Of a stretch of 64,000 nucleotides of DNA, positions 1 through 9,279 are shown piece by piece; the first letter of the stretch is position 1; each line of letters starts with the position of its first letter. Made by a program: the position numbers and the translations under genes. The DNA is taken from assembly GCF_000215935.2 (NCBI RefSeq), contig NZ_AFNU02000003.1, forward strand, positions 299,903-363,902. The letters run 5' to 3'. This DNA comes from Haloplasma contractile SSD-17B. Lineage in GTDB: Bacteria; Bacillota_I; Bacilli_A; Haloplasmatales; Haloplasmataceae. Under the pieces are notes generated by a model. That model saw nothing but the letters and a program-made list of their open reading frames with translations, had not been told where the DNA came from and searched no databases.

Positions 1-339
1 TTAATCTACTGTATTTTCTGGTTTTTCATCTTCATCTTCTTCATTATCATTTGCTATTCGATCTCTACGGTCACGAATTCCTTCATTAACATCATTATCA
101 GGTACTCGATTTAAACCTTCATCTTCATCTGGTAAATCAAACTCATCTTCGTCCGGTATATTAAACTCGTCTTCATCCGGTAAATCAAAGTTATCATCAC
201 GATCATATCTGTCTGGATTCGTTACATCTGGATCATTGTCATATGGATCCATATCACGTTCTTCTTCTGCTGCATTATCACAAGCAGACATTGCGATTGC
301 AGAAATTAATGAGAAAATAAATAATGATATCTTTTTCAT
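1..339 (-). CDS. Acidic repeat-containing lipoprotein, 112 aa, function unknown
   Basis: The N-terminus is a lipoprotein signal peptide: two lysines, a hydrophobic stretch, then a lipobox ending AMSAC with the acylated Cys at residue 20. The mature part is almost entirely charged and dominated by Asp/Glu. It contains an eight-residue unit of the type PDEDEF(D/N)(L/I) repeated about three times around residues 53-74, visible in DNA as 24-bp repeats at about 120-195. No enzymatic domain is seen. The start is supported by AAAGGAGG at 352-359. It should be anchored on the outside of the membrane; a cation-binding or spacer role is possible but only inferred. It is monocistronic as far as can be seen, downstream of polC on the same strand but separated from it by a terminator. 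Confidence 0.8.
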   Translation of the reverse strand: MKKISLFIFSLISAIAMSACDNAAEEERDMDPYDNDPDVTNPDRYDRDDNFDLPDEDEFNIPDEDEFDLPDEDEGLNRVPDNDVNEGIRDRRDRIANDNEEDEDEKPENTVD

Positions 340-699
340 GATGCTCCCATTCCTCCTTTCAACTTTACTATCACTTCACTTTTTTGAGAGCTTCCATCTC
401 TCACTATTATTGTCTGCAAAAAACTCGTAAATAATAGTGACAATATATACTACGTATTTATTCGTATGTAGATTTTAATCTCAGTATAGATGATAAAATC
501 TTTATATATTTTGGTTATTAAAACGATTGTAATTGTACAAAATGCATAAACTATAAGCATGAATTAAATTATAAATTTTTGTTATAAGAAAGTAAGTAGT
601 CGTATTTTATACTTATTCATAATATTTACTGCTTAACTATAAAAAAATCGAACATATCCTTAAACACTAAGTTAGGAAATGTTCGACTAAACCAATATA
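340..699. other. Intergenic region with structured leader of the lipoprotein gene and polC terminator
   Basis: No gene is seen here. On the minus strand, the leader of the lipoprotein mRNA contains a 10-bp perfect inverted repeat (CACTATTATT at 402-411 and AATAATAGTG at 430-439) and a smaller GAGAG/CTCTC hairpin at 386-402 close to the ribosome binding site. The polC terminator lies at 641-686. The rest is AT-rich spacer. Confidence 0.5.
641..686 (-). terminator. Intrinsic terminator of polC
   Basis: A 13-bp stem with one mismatch (648-660 pairing with 674-686) is followed on the minus strand by a run of seven T. It lies 14 bp after the polC stop codon. Confidence 0.85.
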
Positions 700-3600
700 T
701 TAATCAAAATCAAATAAGCTTAATTGATTACTTTCTTGTAGATGATCAAGCGTTCCTAACTCATCTAATTTTTCAATTAAAGTCTTCGATAAGCTTGTTC
801 GTTTGGCTAGGTCTTCTTTAGAAATAAATTCTTTTTCTTCTCTAGCAATTACAATTGACTTCGCAACATTTCCACCTAGTCCATCAATCGCTATAAAAGG
901 AATAATTAATGCTTTTTGCTCTTCATCAATTAAGAATTCAGTTGCATCTGATTCATCAATGTCTACTCGTCTAAATCGGTAGCCACGTTCACACATCTCA
1001 AGCGCTAACTCAAGAACCGTTACAAGAGATTTCTCTGTAGCTGATGCAGAGAATCCTTTTTCATTTATCTCACTAATCTTACGACGAATACCTTCGCTAC
1101 CTTGAACCATTGTATGAACATCATAATAAGATGCACGTTTCGAGAAGTAGGCAGCGTAATAATGAAGTGGCATGTTTACCTTAAACCATGCGATTCGAAT
1201 AGCCATTAAAACATAAGCCGTGGCATGGGCTTTTGGGAACATGTATTTAATTTGTCCACAAGACCAAATATACCACTCAGGAACATTTTCCTCTCGCATT
1301 TTTTCAACATATTGCTCCCATTTTTCAGGTTGCTTAAAAGCTTTACCTTTACGAACAAATTCCATGATGTCAAATGCCAGTTTTGGCTCTAAACCGTTAT
1401 ACATTAAATAAACCATGATATCATCTCGACAACCTATAACATTTTTAAAGTCAATCTTTCCGTACTCAGGAAATTTAGCTAATACTAAATCCTGGGCATT
1501 GTTTGTCCAAACATCAGTACCATGTGAAAGTCCTGATATTTTTACTAATTCAGCAAATGTTGTAGGTCGTGTTTCATCAAGCATGTTCCTTACAAAGAAT
1601 GTTCCAAACTCAGGGACACCATAAGAACCTGTATTCGATAGAATTTGTTCTGGCTCTACACCTAGTGATTTGGTTGAATTAAATAACTCATACACATTTG
1701 GATCATCGATCGGAACATCTTGTGGCGATTTTCCGGTAAGTTTCTCTAAATAGTGAAGCATGGTCGGATCATCGTGTCCTAATATATCAAGTTTTAATAA
1801 GTTATCATGTATAGAATGGAAGTCAAAGTGTGTGGTTCTAAATGCATTCTCTAGATTATCAGCTGGGAATTGTATCGGAGTAATATCATAGATATCCATA
1901 TAATCAGGAACAACAATAATACCACCTGGGTGCTGACCAGTTGAACGTTTAACTCCTTCACAGTGTTTGGCTAAACGACGTATTTCTGGTTCTCTTTTTT
2001 CAATTCCCTGTTTTTCGAAATAACCCCTCACATAACCAAATGCGGTTTTTTCAGCTACGGTACCAATCGTTCCTGCTCGGAATGCATAATCAAAACCGAA
2101 GACCTCCTGACAGTACGCGTGTGCGACTGGTTGATACTCACCAGAAAAGTTAAGGTCGATATCGGGCACCTTATCTCCGGCGAATCCTAAGAAGGTTTCA
2201 AACGGAATATCGTGCCCGTCTTTGTTCAAATCAGACCCACACTTTGGACAACTTTCATTCGGTAAGTCAAATCCAGATTCAGACTCATCAAGAATCTTTT
2301 GAATCTGAAGTTCATCGTCTCTGACACCGTAGCGCTCCTTTTCTTCATCATTCATCTTAAATGAAGTAAAGTGACATTCAGGACAATAGTAATGAGGAGA
2401 CAATGGATTTACTTCCGTAATCTCAGTCATTGTTGCAACAAACGATGATCCTACTGAACCACGCGATCCAACTAGATAACCATCATCAAGCGATTTCTTA
2501 ACAAGCATGTGCGATATATAATAAATAACGGCGAATCCGTGTTTAATAATACTCGTTAACTCTTTTTCTAAACGGTCTTCTACAATTTGAGGTAATGGAT
2601 CACCGTATAATGACCCTGCCATATCATAGCACAGTTCGCGCATTTTGACTTCTATTGACGGAATTCCTTTGTCTTTAAGGAAGTCATCAGTTGGCGTAAA
2701 TAGTTCATCCTTTATCGCTTTTATATACTCTACTTGACTAGCAATCTTTCTAGGGTTTGTTATGACAATCTCCTTTTTTGTTGCTTTATCAAGAAACTCA
2801 AAGTCTTGAATCATTTCCTGTGTTGTTCTAAAATGCATGGATGGAATCTCATCAATATCACTTGATGCTAATGGATGGAATCCTCCACCTGTTTGTGGTG
2901 TTCTAACAAAGATTTGGCGATACATTCTGTCTTCACGTTCTAAGTGGTGAACATCACCACTTGCCAACACTGGTATATTTAATTCTTTTCCTACTTTTAT
3001 AATACGCTTGATTGTTTCGTTTATATAATCTTTCATTTTGGGTTCTCCACTTTTATCAATCAAGTGTCTATAGACTTCAGGTGGTTGAACCTCTAAATAA
3101 TCATAAAAGCTAGCAACTTCCTTTAATTGTTCATAGCTTTTCTCCATGGCAATTTTAAACACTTCTCCATTTACACAAGAACTTCCCACAAATATATGTT
3201 CACGGTACTCTTCAAGCACAGAACGAACTAATCGCGGTTCCTTATGAAAATGAATTGTATGCATATCAGAAACAATCTTAAACAAATTCTTTAAACCATC
3301 TTGGTTCTTTGCAAGTAAGGTTACATGACTCGGCATTTGTAATTTATAACCCGTCTCTATAGATGCTAGATTATTAATATCATCATGATATGTAATATTC
3401 TTTTCTTTTAATTCTCTTAAGATATGTAAGAAGACTTCACCCGTTGCTCTGGCATCATAAATCGCACGGTGATGTTGAGTTAATTCAACCCTAAATCGTT
3501 TTGATAGAGCTTTCAGATTAAATCGTTTCATATCTTCATGATACATATAACGTGCATATTGCAGCGTATCAAACACTGGATTATTTGCATCACCAAGGTT

Positions 3601-5241
3601 ATATTTTTTGTATGCTCCTTCAATATGACTCATATCAAAAGATGCATTATGAGCAACAAGTATTGCCCCCTCACAGAACACTCTAAAATCGCGCAATACA
3701 TCTGGGATATCTCTAGCTCCTACAACATCGCCATCCGTAATACTTGTGATCTCAGTTGTCTTATAACTCAATTTACGATGTGGGTTACAAAACTCACTAA
3801 ATTCATCTACAATTTGACCCTGTTTTATTTTAACCGCTGCTACCTCAATAATATCGTCATAGTTAATTGAAAATCCTGTTGTTTCTAAGTCAAATACAAC
3901 ATAGGTAGCATCTTGCAAGTCAATATGCTGTTCATTCCAGGCTATTATTGGCTTGTCCTCGACTAAATTACACTCCACCCCATAAATCGCTTTTATATCC
4001 TTCCCCTCAGTTGCATTAAATAAATCAGGTAAGGCATACATTCCTGCATGGTCTGTAATTGCAATTGCTTCATGGCCCCAATCTAGCGCTCGATTTACAT
4101 ACTTGTCAATGCTTGTAACGGAGTCCATGTTTGACATGGTTGTATGAAGATGAAGTTCAATTCGCTTCTCACCTTCATAACCTTCATCAATGATCTCCTC
4201 ATGGTCATCTTGCACATCTAATACTTCTACTGATCTAGCAAATAAAATAACCTCATTCCGATAATCATCGTACTTAGCATTTGCCTTTACACGAATCCAG
4301 TTTCCTTTTTTATAACACGATTGATAAAATTCTAAATCATCATTACTATTAACAAAATGTTTTACCATAATTGAATCTGAATAGTCGGTCACAGAAGCTT
4401 CCATTATACTACGATCGCCTGATATAGACCGTATATCCTGATCAAATATATAACCTTCAATAATAAACTCTGGCTTTAAATACTCTAAATCTTCACCTGT
4501 TACAGGGATATTAATTATTTTGTCTTGATCCCCTTTGATATTGTACCCAATTTTCTCATGGCTCATAGTAAAACGTTTACGCTTAGGCTTATTTCCACTT
4601 TTATTATAGTTACCTTGATAAGATCCACCTCCACCACCATTTGATGCTGGTTGTTGTTCAACTTTCTTAGCTACAACCTGGGTTTCCTCCATCTGCTTCT
4701 TAAATGTTTCCGTATTTTCACTATGCCGCTGTTGAATCTTTTCAAACGAACAGTGTCCGTCTTCCGTGACAACTAGTTTTAATTTCATTTTTATTCCTAA
4801 AGAACGATACATGTTTTCTACGGCTTTTTGATATTCACCTTCAATATGGAGTTTTTCTTTTTCCGTCTTAATGCATAAGACTATTTGGTTGTCTAAGAAC
4901 TTAGGAGTATATTGTTTAAGGGCCATATAGGTAGCCGAACGTTGTTTTAAAAGACTATAAACTACTTCCCAATATGCCTGAATTAAATCGCCAGTAACTG
5001 GCTCATTCACTTCAGTATTATAGGTAACATGATTAACACCTCGATATCGTTTAAAGGTAGCATGCAAACGATAATAAAATTCGAGTGCCTCTTCTGGCTT
5101 TAAAAACGTAGGCATTGAGAGTTCAAAGTGGTATTCACCATTCGATTTATCAATTGTAAGTGTTTTTAAATCACAATTCTCAAAAATCTCAATATCATTG
5201 TTGTATTCAATTTGTTCAAGTAAAATGTTAAATTTATTCAT
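700..5241 (-). CDS. polC: DNA polymerase III alpha subunit, PolC type
   Basis: PolC is the replicative DNA polymerase of low-GC Gram-positives and carries its own 3'-5' proofreading exonuclease. At 1513 aa it is slightly longer than the usual 1430-1450. Visible in order: an N-terminal domain with a low-complexity Gly/Lys-rich linker near residues 200-220; an OB-fold region; the first part of the PHP domain (ELHLHTTMSNMD, about 360); an inserted DnaQ-like exonuclease with FDLETTGF (about 447), VAHNASFDM and HRAIYDARATGEVF motifs; the rest of PHP; a four-cysteine zinc module (CPEC...CPKC); and the polymerase core with PDIDLNFSGEY (about 1025) and STGQHPGGI. The full domain set argues for a working enzyme. 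The start has a modest GGAAGTGG ribosome binding site. It is the single gene of its transcript, ending at a strong terminator. Confidence 0.97.
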   Translation of the reverse strand: MNKFNILLEQIEYNNDIEIFENCDLKTLTIDKSNGEYHFELSMPTFLKPEEALEFYYRLHATFKRYRGVNHVTYNTEVNEPVTGDLIQAYWEVVYSLLKQRSATYMALKQYTPKFLDNQIVLCIKTEKEKLHIEGEYQKAVENMYRSLGIKMKLKLVVTEDGHCSFEKIQQRHSENTETFKKQMEETQVVAKKVEQQPASNGGGGGSYQGNYNKSGNKPKRKRFTMSHEKIGYNIKGDQDKIINIPVTGEDLEYLKPEFIIEGYIFDQDIRSISGDRSIMEASVTDYSDSIMVKHFVNSNDDLEFYQSCYKKGNWIRVKANAKYDDYRNEVILFARSVEVLDVQDDHEEIIDEGYEGEKRIELHLHTTMSNMDSVTSIDKYVNRALDWGHEAIAITDHAGMYALPDLFNATEGKDIKAIYGVECNLVEDKPIIAWNEQHIDLQDATYVVFDLETTGFSINYDDIIEVAAVKIKQGQIVDEFSEFCNPHRKLSYKTTEITSITDGDVVGARDIPDVLRDFRVFCEGAILVAHNASFDMSHIEGAYKKYNLGDANNPVFDTLQYARYMYHEDMKRFNLKALSKRFRVELTQHHRAIYDARATGEVFLHILRELKEKNITYHDDINNLASIETGYKLQMPSHVTLLAKNQDGLKNLFKIVSDMHTIHFHKEPRLVRSVLEEYREHIFVGSSCVNGEVFKIAMEKSYEQLKEVASFYDYLEVQPPEVYRHLIDKSGEPKMKDYINETIKRIIKVGKELNIPVLASGDVHHLEREDRMYRQIFVRTPQTGGGFHPLASSDIDEIPSMHFRTTQEMIQDFEFLDKATKKEIVITNPRKIASQVEYIKAIKDELFTPTDDFLKDKGIPSIEVKMRELCYDMAGSLYGDPLPQIVEDRLEKELTSIIKHGFAVIYYISHMLVKKSLDDGYLVGSRGSVGSSFVATMTEITEVNPLSPHYYCPECHFTSFKMNDEEKERYGVRDDELQIQKILDESESGFDLPNESCPKCGSDLNKDGHDIPFETFLGFAGDKVPDIDLNFSGEYQPVAHAYCQEVFGFDYAFRAGTIGTVAEKTAFGYVRGYFEKQGIEKREPEIRRLAKHCEGVKRSTGQHPGGIIVVPDYMDIYDITPIQFPADNLENAFRTTHFDFHSIHDNLLKLDILGHDDPTMLHYLEKLTGKSPQDVPIDDPNVYELFNSTKSLGVEPEQILSNTGSYGVPEFGTFFVRNMLDETRPTTFAELVKISGLSHGTDVWTNNAQDLVLAKFPEYGKIDFKNVIGCRDDIMVYLMYNGLEPKLAFDIMEFVRKGKAFKQPEKWEQYVEKMREENVPEWYIWSCGQIKYMFPKAHATAYVLMAIRIAWFKVNMPLHYYAAYFSKRASYYDVHTMVQGSEGIRRKISEINEKGFSASATEKSLVTVLELALEMCERGYRFRRVDIDESDATEFLIDEEQKALIIPFIAIDGLGGNVAKSIVIAREEKEFISKEDLAKRTSLSKTLIEKLDELGTLDHLQESNQLSLFDFD

Positions 5242-5543
5242 ATTTCCACTTCCCTAATCGTACTCATGTATAGTTAAGCTGTATGCATTTATTTACACTA
5301 TAAGATTACATACCAGTATTTGATCATTCATGTTGTTTATGTAAATACTATAAATTAATAGTTATAACATAATAACACAGTTCACATTTTTTCTACAAGT
5401 TTTTAATACTAAATAATTATAACAAAATTTAGTGTTTAAGTCATTACTGTTTTTCAAAGACTATAAAATATGATAGAATTTAATAAAGTATAGTGAAGTG
5501 AAAAACAAACGAACTAATTGTATAAAAAGAGGGTGAAGATAAT
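5242..5543. other. Divergent intergenic spacer, no gene seen
   Basis: This AT-rich spacer separates polC (minus) from the 205-aa membrane protein gene (plus). It must hold both promoters, but no hexamer pair with clear consensus spacing stands out. No hairpin or small ORF with a ribosome binding site was found. Confidence 0.4.
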
Positions 5544-6161
5544 ATGTTTTTTGAGATAATTGCAGGAATTTTCTTGGTTATTTTTCTAATAAAGATTTTA
5601 GACCCAATTATTGTACCAGGATTAAAGCGAATCTTTCGGTTTATTGGACATGGCTTTAACTATTTGTTTGAAAACTTTGGAAATGTTCTTTATCAAGGAT
5701 TTAAACTTTTCTTTCTAGTACTATCAATCATGACTGAATCATTATTTAAAGGAATAAAATTATTAGTTGATGATACAATTCGAGTGTTAGGAATCATTTT
5801 AGCTGCATCAATTTTAGTTGATGCAATCTTTACAACAATCGCCTACCCAATGATTTATAATCTCAGTAACTGGTTTAACATCTACGTAAAATCATTCTTC
5901 GGTGTCTATACGTTTTGTTTTACAAACGGTGTGTTTCTATATGGACTTTATGAACGGATGACGAAACCTAGAAAACCACTAATCTTCTTTTCTTCAAAGG
6001 GGATTAATATTGATGATTTATTTAAACAGGCATATAACGCGAAAAGAAATCGTACCAAAAACACTTTAAATAATCGTGGTCAGAAAGAGCAACAATCACG
6101 TTCACGTAAAACTGTTTATGAATACGATGAACAGAATGATGAATATAAAAGAAGCAACTAA
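5544..6161 (+). CDS. Membrane protein of unknown function, 205 aa
   Basis: I do not recognise this family. The first 20 residues form a strongly hydrophobic helix. Two or three further membrane segments are likely: about residues 50-70 (LFFLVLSIMTESLFKG), 78-105 (VLGIILAASILVDAIFTTIA) and 115-135. The last 60 residues are polar, rich in Arg, Lys, Asn and Gln, and probably cytoplasmic. The ribosome binding site GAGGGTGA lies about 8 nt before the ATG. It is divergent from polC and transcribed alone, ending at a terminator. Composition matches the neighbours, so there is no sign of recent transfer. Confidence 0.8.
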   Translation: MFFEIIAGIFLVIFLIKILDPIIVPGLKRIFRFIGHGFNYLFENFGNVLYQGFKLFFLVLSIMTESLFKGIKLLVDDTIRVLGIILAASILVDAIFTTIAYPMIYNLSNWFNIYVKSFFGVYTFCFTNGVFLYGLYERMTKPRKPLIFFSSKGINIDDLFKQAYNAKRNRTKNTLNNRGQKEQQSRSRKTVYEYDEQNDEYKRSN

Positions 6162-6230
6162 TCTAAAAAATAAGGTTAAAACTATACTATTATATACGCG
6201 CTAATTCAGCGAATTTTTAGACAAACTAAA

Positions 6231-6270
6231 ATGCAATGAAATCCATATCGGACTCATTGCTATTTTTTTA
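6231..6270 (+). terminator. Intrinsic terminator of the 205-aa membrane protein gene
   Basis: GCAATGA (6233-6239) pairs with TCATTGC (6254-6260) and is followed by TATTTTTTT. A smaller CGCT/AGCG hairpin followed by AATTTTT lies just upstream at about 6199-6218 and could be a second weak terminator. Confidence 0.75.
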
Positions 6271-6466
6271 AATTACACACCTTTACTAAGCACATCTAAG
6301 TAAATTAAAAACTAGTAGAAAAGACTAAAAGAAGTTATAGTTAATAGGATTTCAAAACAAATTGAACTCGAATCAACTGTCATATCTCTAAATTCATTAT
6401 ATGCATAAAATTGATGTGAACGCCGTGCTACGTAAAGACATGCCTGTGTAGAATAAAAGGTACACC

Positions 6467-6500
6467 AAAAATAGAGAAAGCAGTTGACTACTTTCTCTAT
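6467..6500 (-). terminator. Intrinsic terminator downstream of the small GIY-YIG-like gene
   Basis: ATAGAGAAAG (6471-6480) and CTTTCTCTAT (6491-6500) form a 10-bp perfect stem, followed on the minus strand by TTTT. It begins 17 bp after the stop codon at 6517. Confidence 0.8.
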
Positions 6501-6516
6501 TTAGGCTTCCTATATA

Positions 6517-6819
6517 TTAATGTGCTAAATTCCAATATGGATTAAGTTCTTTAGTTAACTCTTCGTATAGGTGCTCACACTCATCTACAGTGCTGCACTC
6601 AATCCATTGAACACGTATATTGGTTCGATTTTCGAATATACGATCGACATCGTCTGCATTATCATATCGACTACCGGTATAATAATGTAAGAAATGTTCT
6701 CTTAAACCATCAAAGGCCTTCCCCACATATACTAAATGTGGTCCATAATAGACTTTAAATACTCCGATTGTTTCAGGTGCCTCAAAGCTAGCAATTCCAA
6801 GCGGAACTGACTTGCGCAC
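6517..6819 (-). CDS. GIY-YIG-like small protein, probably frameshifted at its 5' end
   Basis: This is a compact relative of the GIY-YIG nuclease superfamily, with GVFKVYY and LVYVGKA as counterparts of the GIY and YIG motifs, an Arg in GLREHF, a Glu-rich helix (CEHLYEELTKE) and a terminal NPYWN. It is clearly paralogous to the next gene upstream. The only in-frame start is a GTG at 6819-6817, far from any ribosome binding site. A good site (AAAGGAGA) sits instead 8 nt before an ATG at 6833-6831 that runs into a stop after four codons. One extra T in the five-T run at 6824-6828 would join that ATG to this frame, adding MGFLD. Either one base was lost or the sequence has an error. Without the repair, translation should be weak. 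Confidence 0.65.
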   Translation of the reverse strand: MRKSVPLGIASFEAPETIGVFKVYYGPHLVYVGKAFDGLREHFLHYYTGSRYDNADDVDRIFENRTNIRVQWIECSTVDECEHLYEELTKELNPYWNLAH

Positions 6820-6952
6820 GTCTAAAAACCCATATGCATCTCTCCTTTATTATTTAAAAAATAAAAAGTAAGCATAATTGTTTTTTTAGTATATACCACT
6901 TTTTGTAAAATTATTAAAGTATTTTATTTCATTAATAACTTGTTACTACTAC

Positions 6953-7420
6953 CTATGAACCAATTTTGATTGAGTCCATTTTTTTATGATTGAATAATTG
7001 GATGGTTTCTATGTACTCCTTAGTTAAATAATAATTCCATGCTGGTTTAAATAGTTGAATCAACTCTAATTCTTTCTCTAATAATCTGGTCTCATCGTTC
7101 ATCACATACCACTTTAACTCTAATTGATCCCTGTTATCAAAAATTATTTCATAACTTAGTAGTGCATTCGGATTAGACAAGTACTGACCATCATATAGTT
7201 TAATAAAGTGATGGTTCAAATTGCCCGTCGCCTTACCGATGTACACAATACGGTCATTAAGATATAACTCATAGACACCAGGTTTTTGAGGTGCCTTATT
7301 CGTTGCTTTAGCGAGTGTTATAGGTTCTAGTGATTTTTTATTGCGTTCATATCGTTCTTTTATCCAGATGACTAGTAATTCAGTTAATGAAAAATCAATT
7401 AATCGTTTTCGTTCTGCCAA
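6953..7420 (-). CDS. GIY-YIG domain protein, 155 aa
   Basis: The central part matches the GIY-YIG fold: KPGVYELYLND then IVYIGKATG, a helix with LLEKELELIQLF carrying the expected acidic residue, and FKPAWNYY carrying the terminal Asn. The catalytic Arg expected after YIG is not evident (NLNHHF), so nuclease activity is doubtful. N-terminal residues 1-40 are helical and unlike the paralog. It probably starts at TTG (7420) behind GAGGGTGA. It lies 130 bp upstream of the smaller paralog on the same strand, so the pair looks like a tandem duplication with divergence. Its role is unknown; relatives of UvrC and homing nucleases share the fold. Confidence 0.7.
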   Translation of the reverse strand: MAERKRLIDFSLTELLVIWIKERYERNKKSLEPITLAKATNKAPQKPGVYELYLNDRIVYIGKATGNLNHHFIKLYDGQYLSNPNALLSYEIIFDNRDQLELKWYVMNDETRLLEKELELIQLFKPAWNYYLTKEYIETIQLFNHKKMDSIKIGS

Positions 7421-7540
7421 GTTACTTCACCCTCTATTAAAACTCTAATATATTCTCTACCCTCTCAATTTATTTATATTCGAAAAATGAAATTTGTATA
7501 ACGTTATTTGCATAAAATTTTAAACAAAATGAAGATTGTA

Positions 7541-7590
7541 TTAAAAAAAGCATTCTGTAGACACGTTCCTACAAAATGCTATTTTCTATT
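7541..7590 (-). terminator. Terminator downstream of the DUF429 gene, possibly bidirectional
   Basis: A 12-bp stem with one mismatch (AGCATTCTGTAG, 7549-7560, with CTACAAAATGCT, 7569-7580) is flanked by T-runs on both strands. On the minus strand seven T follow the stem. It lies about 100 bp after the DUF429 stop codon. Confidence 0.75.
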
Positions 7591-7685
7591 TTTTTATTAA
7601 CGCTGTGCTAGTGAAACCTGTTGCAATATGCCGCCATAACCGCTCGTGTTTTATATATTGATTGACATAATAGGAAACCTTCTGA

Positions 7686-8438
7686 TCAAAAGTCTGTCCT
7701 TTTAATCCAAATCCACCCTTCTTTTTTAGCAAGAGATAAATCAGCTGGAGTATATACATTCCCATATATAAAGTCTTTAACAGCTAATAAACAGATAGCG
7801 CTATCGAGTACATCTGCATTTTCAATTAATAAATCTGTTTTAATTTGGATATTAATATGATGGTTTAAATGTTCAACGATTAATTCACGGTCATGTGTTT
7901 TCTTTTTATCTTTATAACCGGTATTCTTCAAATGGTAACTCGTTAAGGTTGCAGCAGGATAAACTTCTAAAAGATAAATTCCCGGTAGAGAATTGATAGA
8001 ATCAAAATCCCAACAAAGGGAAATCGTTTGATTCGTTAAGTTCCTAAGTTCATCAATAATTTCTAATGCTTTGTGTGCAGTTCTTGCAATGCGGTCAGCA
8101 CCAACATCTAATGGTTGCTTATTTAGCGTTTGTTTCACGAACTGATCAGTGAAGCGTCTAAACATTGAATGCGCATCGCATAAAAGTGCCTCACCCGCAT
8201 GATGGTTGATTAAGTTTTCAGATAACTTTTGTGGCCATCCTAAAGGCGCATCTATTCCTATTAGAATTAGATCATCTTGATTGATCCAATCTCGTAAACG
8301 CTCTGCTACCGATTTTCTAGATGTAGAACCTAGCTCTGATTCGATTAAATGGACATTGCCATCTTTATAATCGCCTAACGATAACCCTACTTTTTTAGGA
8401 TCTGTAGCACAATCAATGCCAATAATTTTTGTATTCAT
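7686..8438 (-). CDS. DUF429 family protein (RNase H-like fold predicted)
   Basis: The family signature is clear: a leading GIDCAT beta strand, IGIDAPLGWP near residue 60, RRFTDQFV, ADRIARTAHKAL near 113, LEVYPAATL near 155 and DVLDSAICLLAVKDF near 210. DUF429 proteins have an RNase H/RuvC-like architecture with conserved acidic residues (D9, D62 and the late DxxD here), which suggests a nuclease-like role, but no substrate is established that I know of. The ribosome binding site AAGGAG precedes the ATG. The length of 250 aa is normal. It has its own terminator and no clear functional neighbour. Confidence 0.85.
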   Translation of the reverse strand: MNTKIIGIDCATDPKKVGLSLGDYKDGNVHLIESELGSTSRKSVAERLRDWINQDDLILIGIDAPLGWPQKLSENLINHHAGEALLCDAHSMFRRFTDQFVKQTLNKQPLDVGADRIARTAHKALEIIDELRNLTNQTISLCWDFDSINSLPGIYLLEVYPAATLTSYHLKNTGYKDKKKTHDRELIVEHLNHHINIQIKTDLLIENADVLDSAICLLAVKDFIYGNVYTPADLSLAKKEGWIWIKRTDF

Positions 8439-8483
8439 TATAACTTCTCCTTACATTAATCAAACCCATTTAAATTAAGGTAA

Positions 8484-8510
8484 ACAAAAAGGCTAAATAA
8501 TTTAGCCTTC
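8484..8510 (-). terminator. Intrinsic terminator of ktrA
   Basis: A compact 10-bp inverted repeat (AAGGCTAAAT / ATTTAGCCTT, about 8489-8508) abuts the ktrA stop codon and is followed on the minus strand by TTTTTGTTTA. Confidence 0.8.
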
Positions 8511-9176
8511 TTATTGATTTAGCATATTTTTTTGAAATTTTTCAATTGCCTTATTTTCTCCTACAACGATTAATTCATCTGTAGACATGATACTTTCATT
8601 TGGATCAGGTACAATCAATACTTCACTGCGATTTAATGCAACGATATTGACACCATATCGACTCCTTAAATCCAAGTCAGATAATGAACGACCTACAACT
8701 TTACCTGTTGCCTTCACTTCGATAATACTATACTCATCTGATAATTCAAAGTATTCTGATATATTAGAAGACGAAATACGTTTTGCAACGCGTCGTCCCA
8801 TTTCCTTTTCGGGATGTATAATATGATCTGCACCTATTTTTTTAAGTACTTTTTCATGGTATTCATTTTGAGCTTTTACCGTTATTTCTTTAACACCAAG
8901 TTCATTAAGTAATAGTGTTGTTAAGATACTATTTTGAATATTATCTCCAATTGCTACGATTACATGATCGATATTTTGAATCCCAATGTTTTTCAAAGCT
9001 TCTTCGTCTGTTGTATCACAAATCATTGCATGCGAAACTAAATGCGACACACTTTTAATTACCTCTTCATTCACGTCAATTGCAAGCACATCAACATCAA
9101 GATTCACAAGTTCTTGACAAACTGCCTTTCCAAAGCGTCCTAGTCCAATTACTGCAAACGTATTTTTTCTTGGCAT
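8511..9176 (-). CDS. ktrA: Ktr potassium uptake regulatory subunit (RCK domain)
   Basis: This cytoplasmic gating subunit binds nucleotides and controls a KtrB/KtrD-type K+ channel-like transporter. Residues 1-135 form the RCK_N Rossmann domain: AVIGLGRFGKAV is the dinucleotide loop, AIDVNEE holds the ribose-binding acidic residue, and DTTDEEAL and ATGDN-like strands follow. Residues 140-220 form the RCK_C domain (GRSLSDLDLRSRYGVNIVAL). The 221-aa length fits KtrA/KtrC. Its membrane partner is not in the window, as with the separately located KtrC of Bacillus. The ribosome binding site AGGAAG lies 9 nt before the ATG. Choosing between ktrA and ktrC is not possible from sequence alone. Confidence 0.9.
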   Translation of the reverse strand: MPRKNTFAVIGLGRFGKAVCQELVNLDVDVLAIDVNEEVIKSVSHLVSHAMICDTTDEEALKNIGIQNIDHVIVAIGDNIQNSILTTLLLNELGVKEITVKAQNEYHEKVLKKIGADHIIHPEKEMGRRVAKRISSSNISEYFELSDEYSIIEVKATGKVVGRSLSDLDLRSRYGVNIVALNRSEVLIVPDPNESIMSTDELIVVGENKAIEKFQKNMLNQ

Positions 9177-9279
9177 AACTAAAACTTCCTTTCATATTAC
9201 TCTCCATCTACAGTTTTACTGTAAATGACAGATATTGTCAATAGATTATCAATAAAATCAACCAATTACCTATAAGTTT

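Larger units (their letters stand above)
6162..6516. other. Intergenic region between convergent genes
   Basis: Apart from the two terminators facing each other (6231-6270 on plus, 6467-6500 on minus), I see no gene, repeat or RNA element in this stretch. Confidence 0.5.

Noticed and set aside
3538..3870. 110-codon plus-strand frame inside polC
   Set aside because: It is antisense to the PolC exonuclease domain, has no ribosome binding site and encodes a low-quality Ile/Cys-rich peptide.
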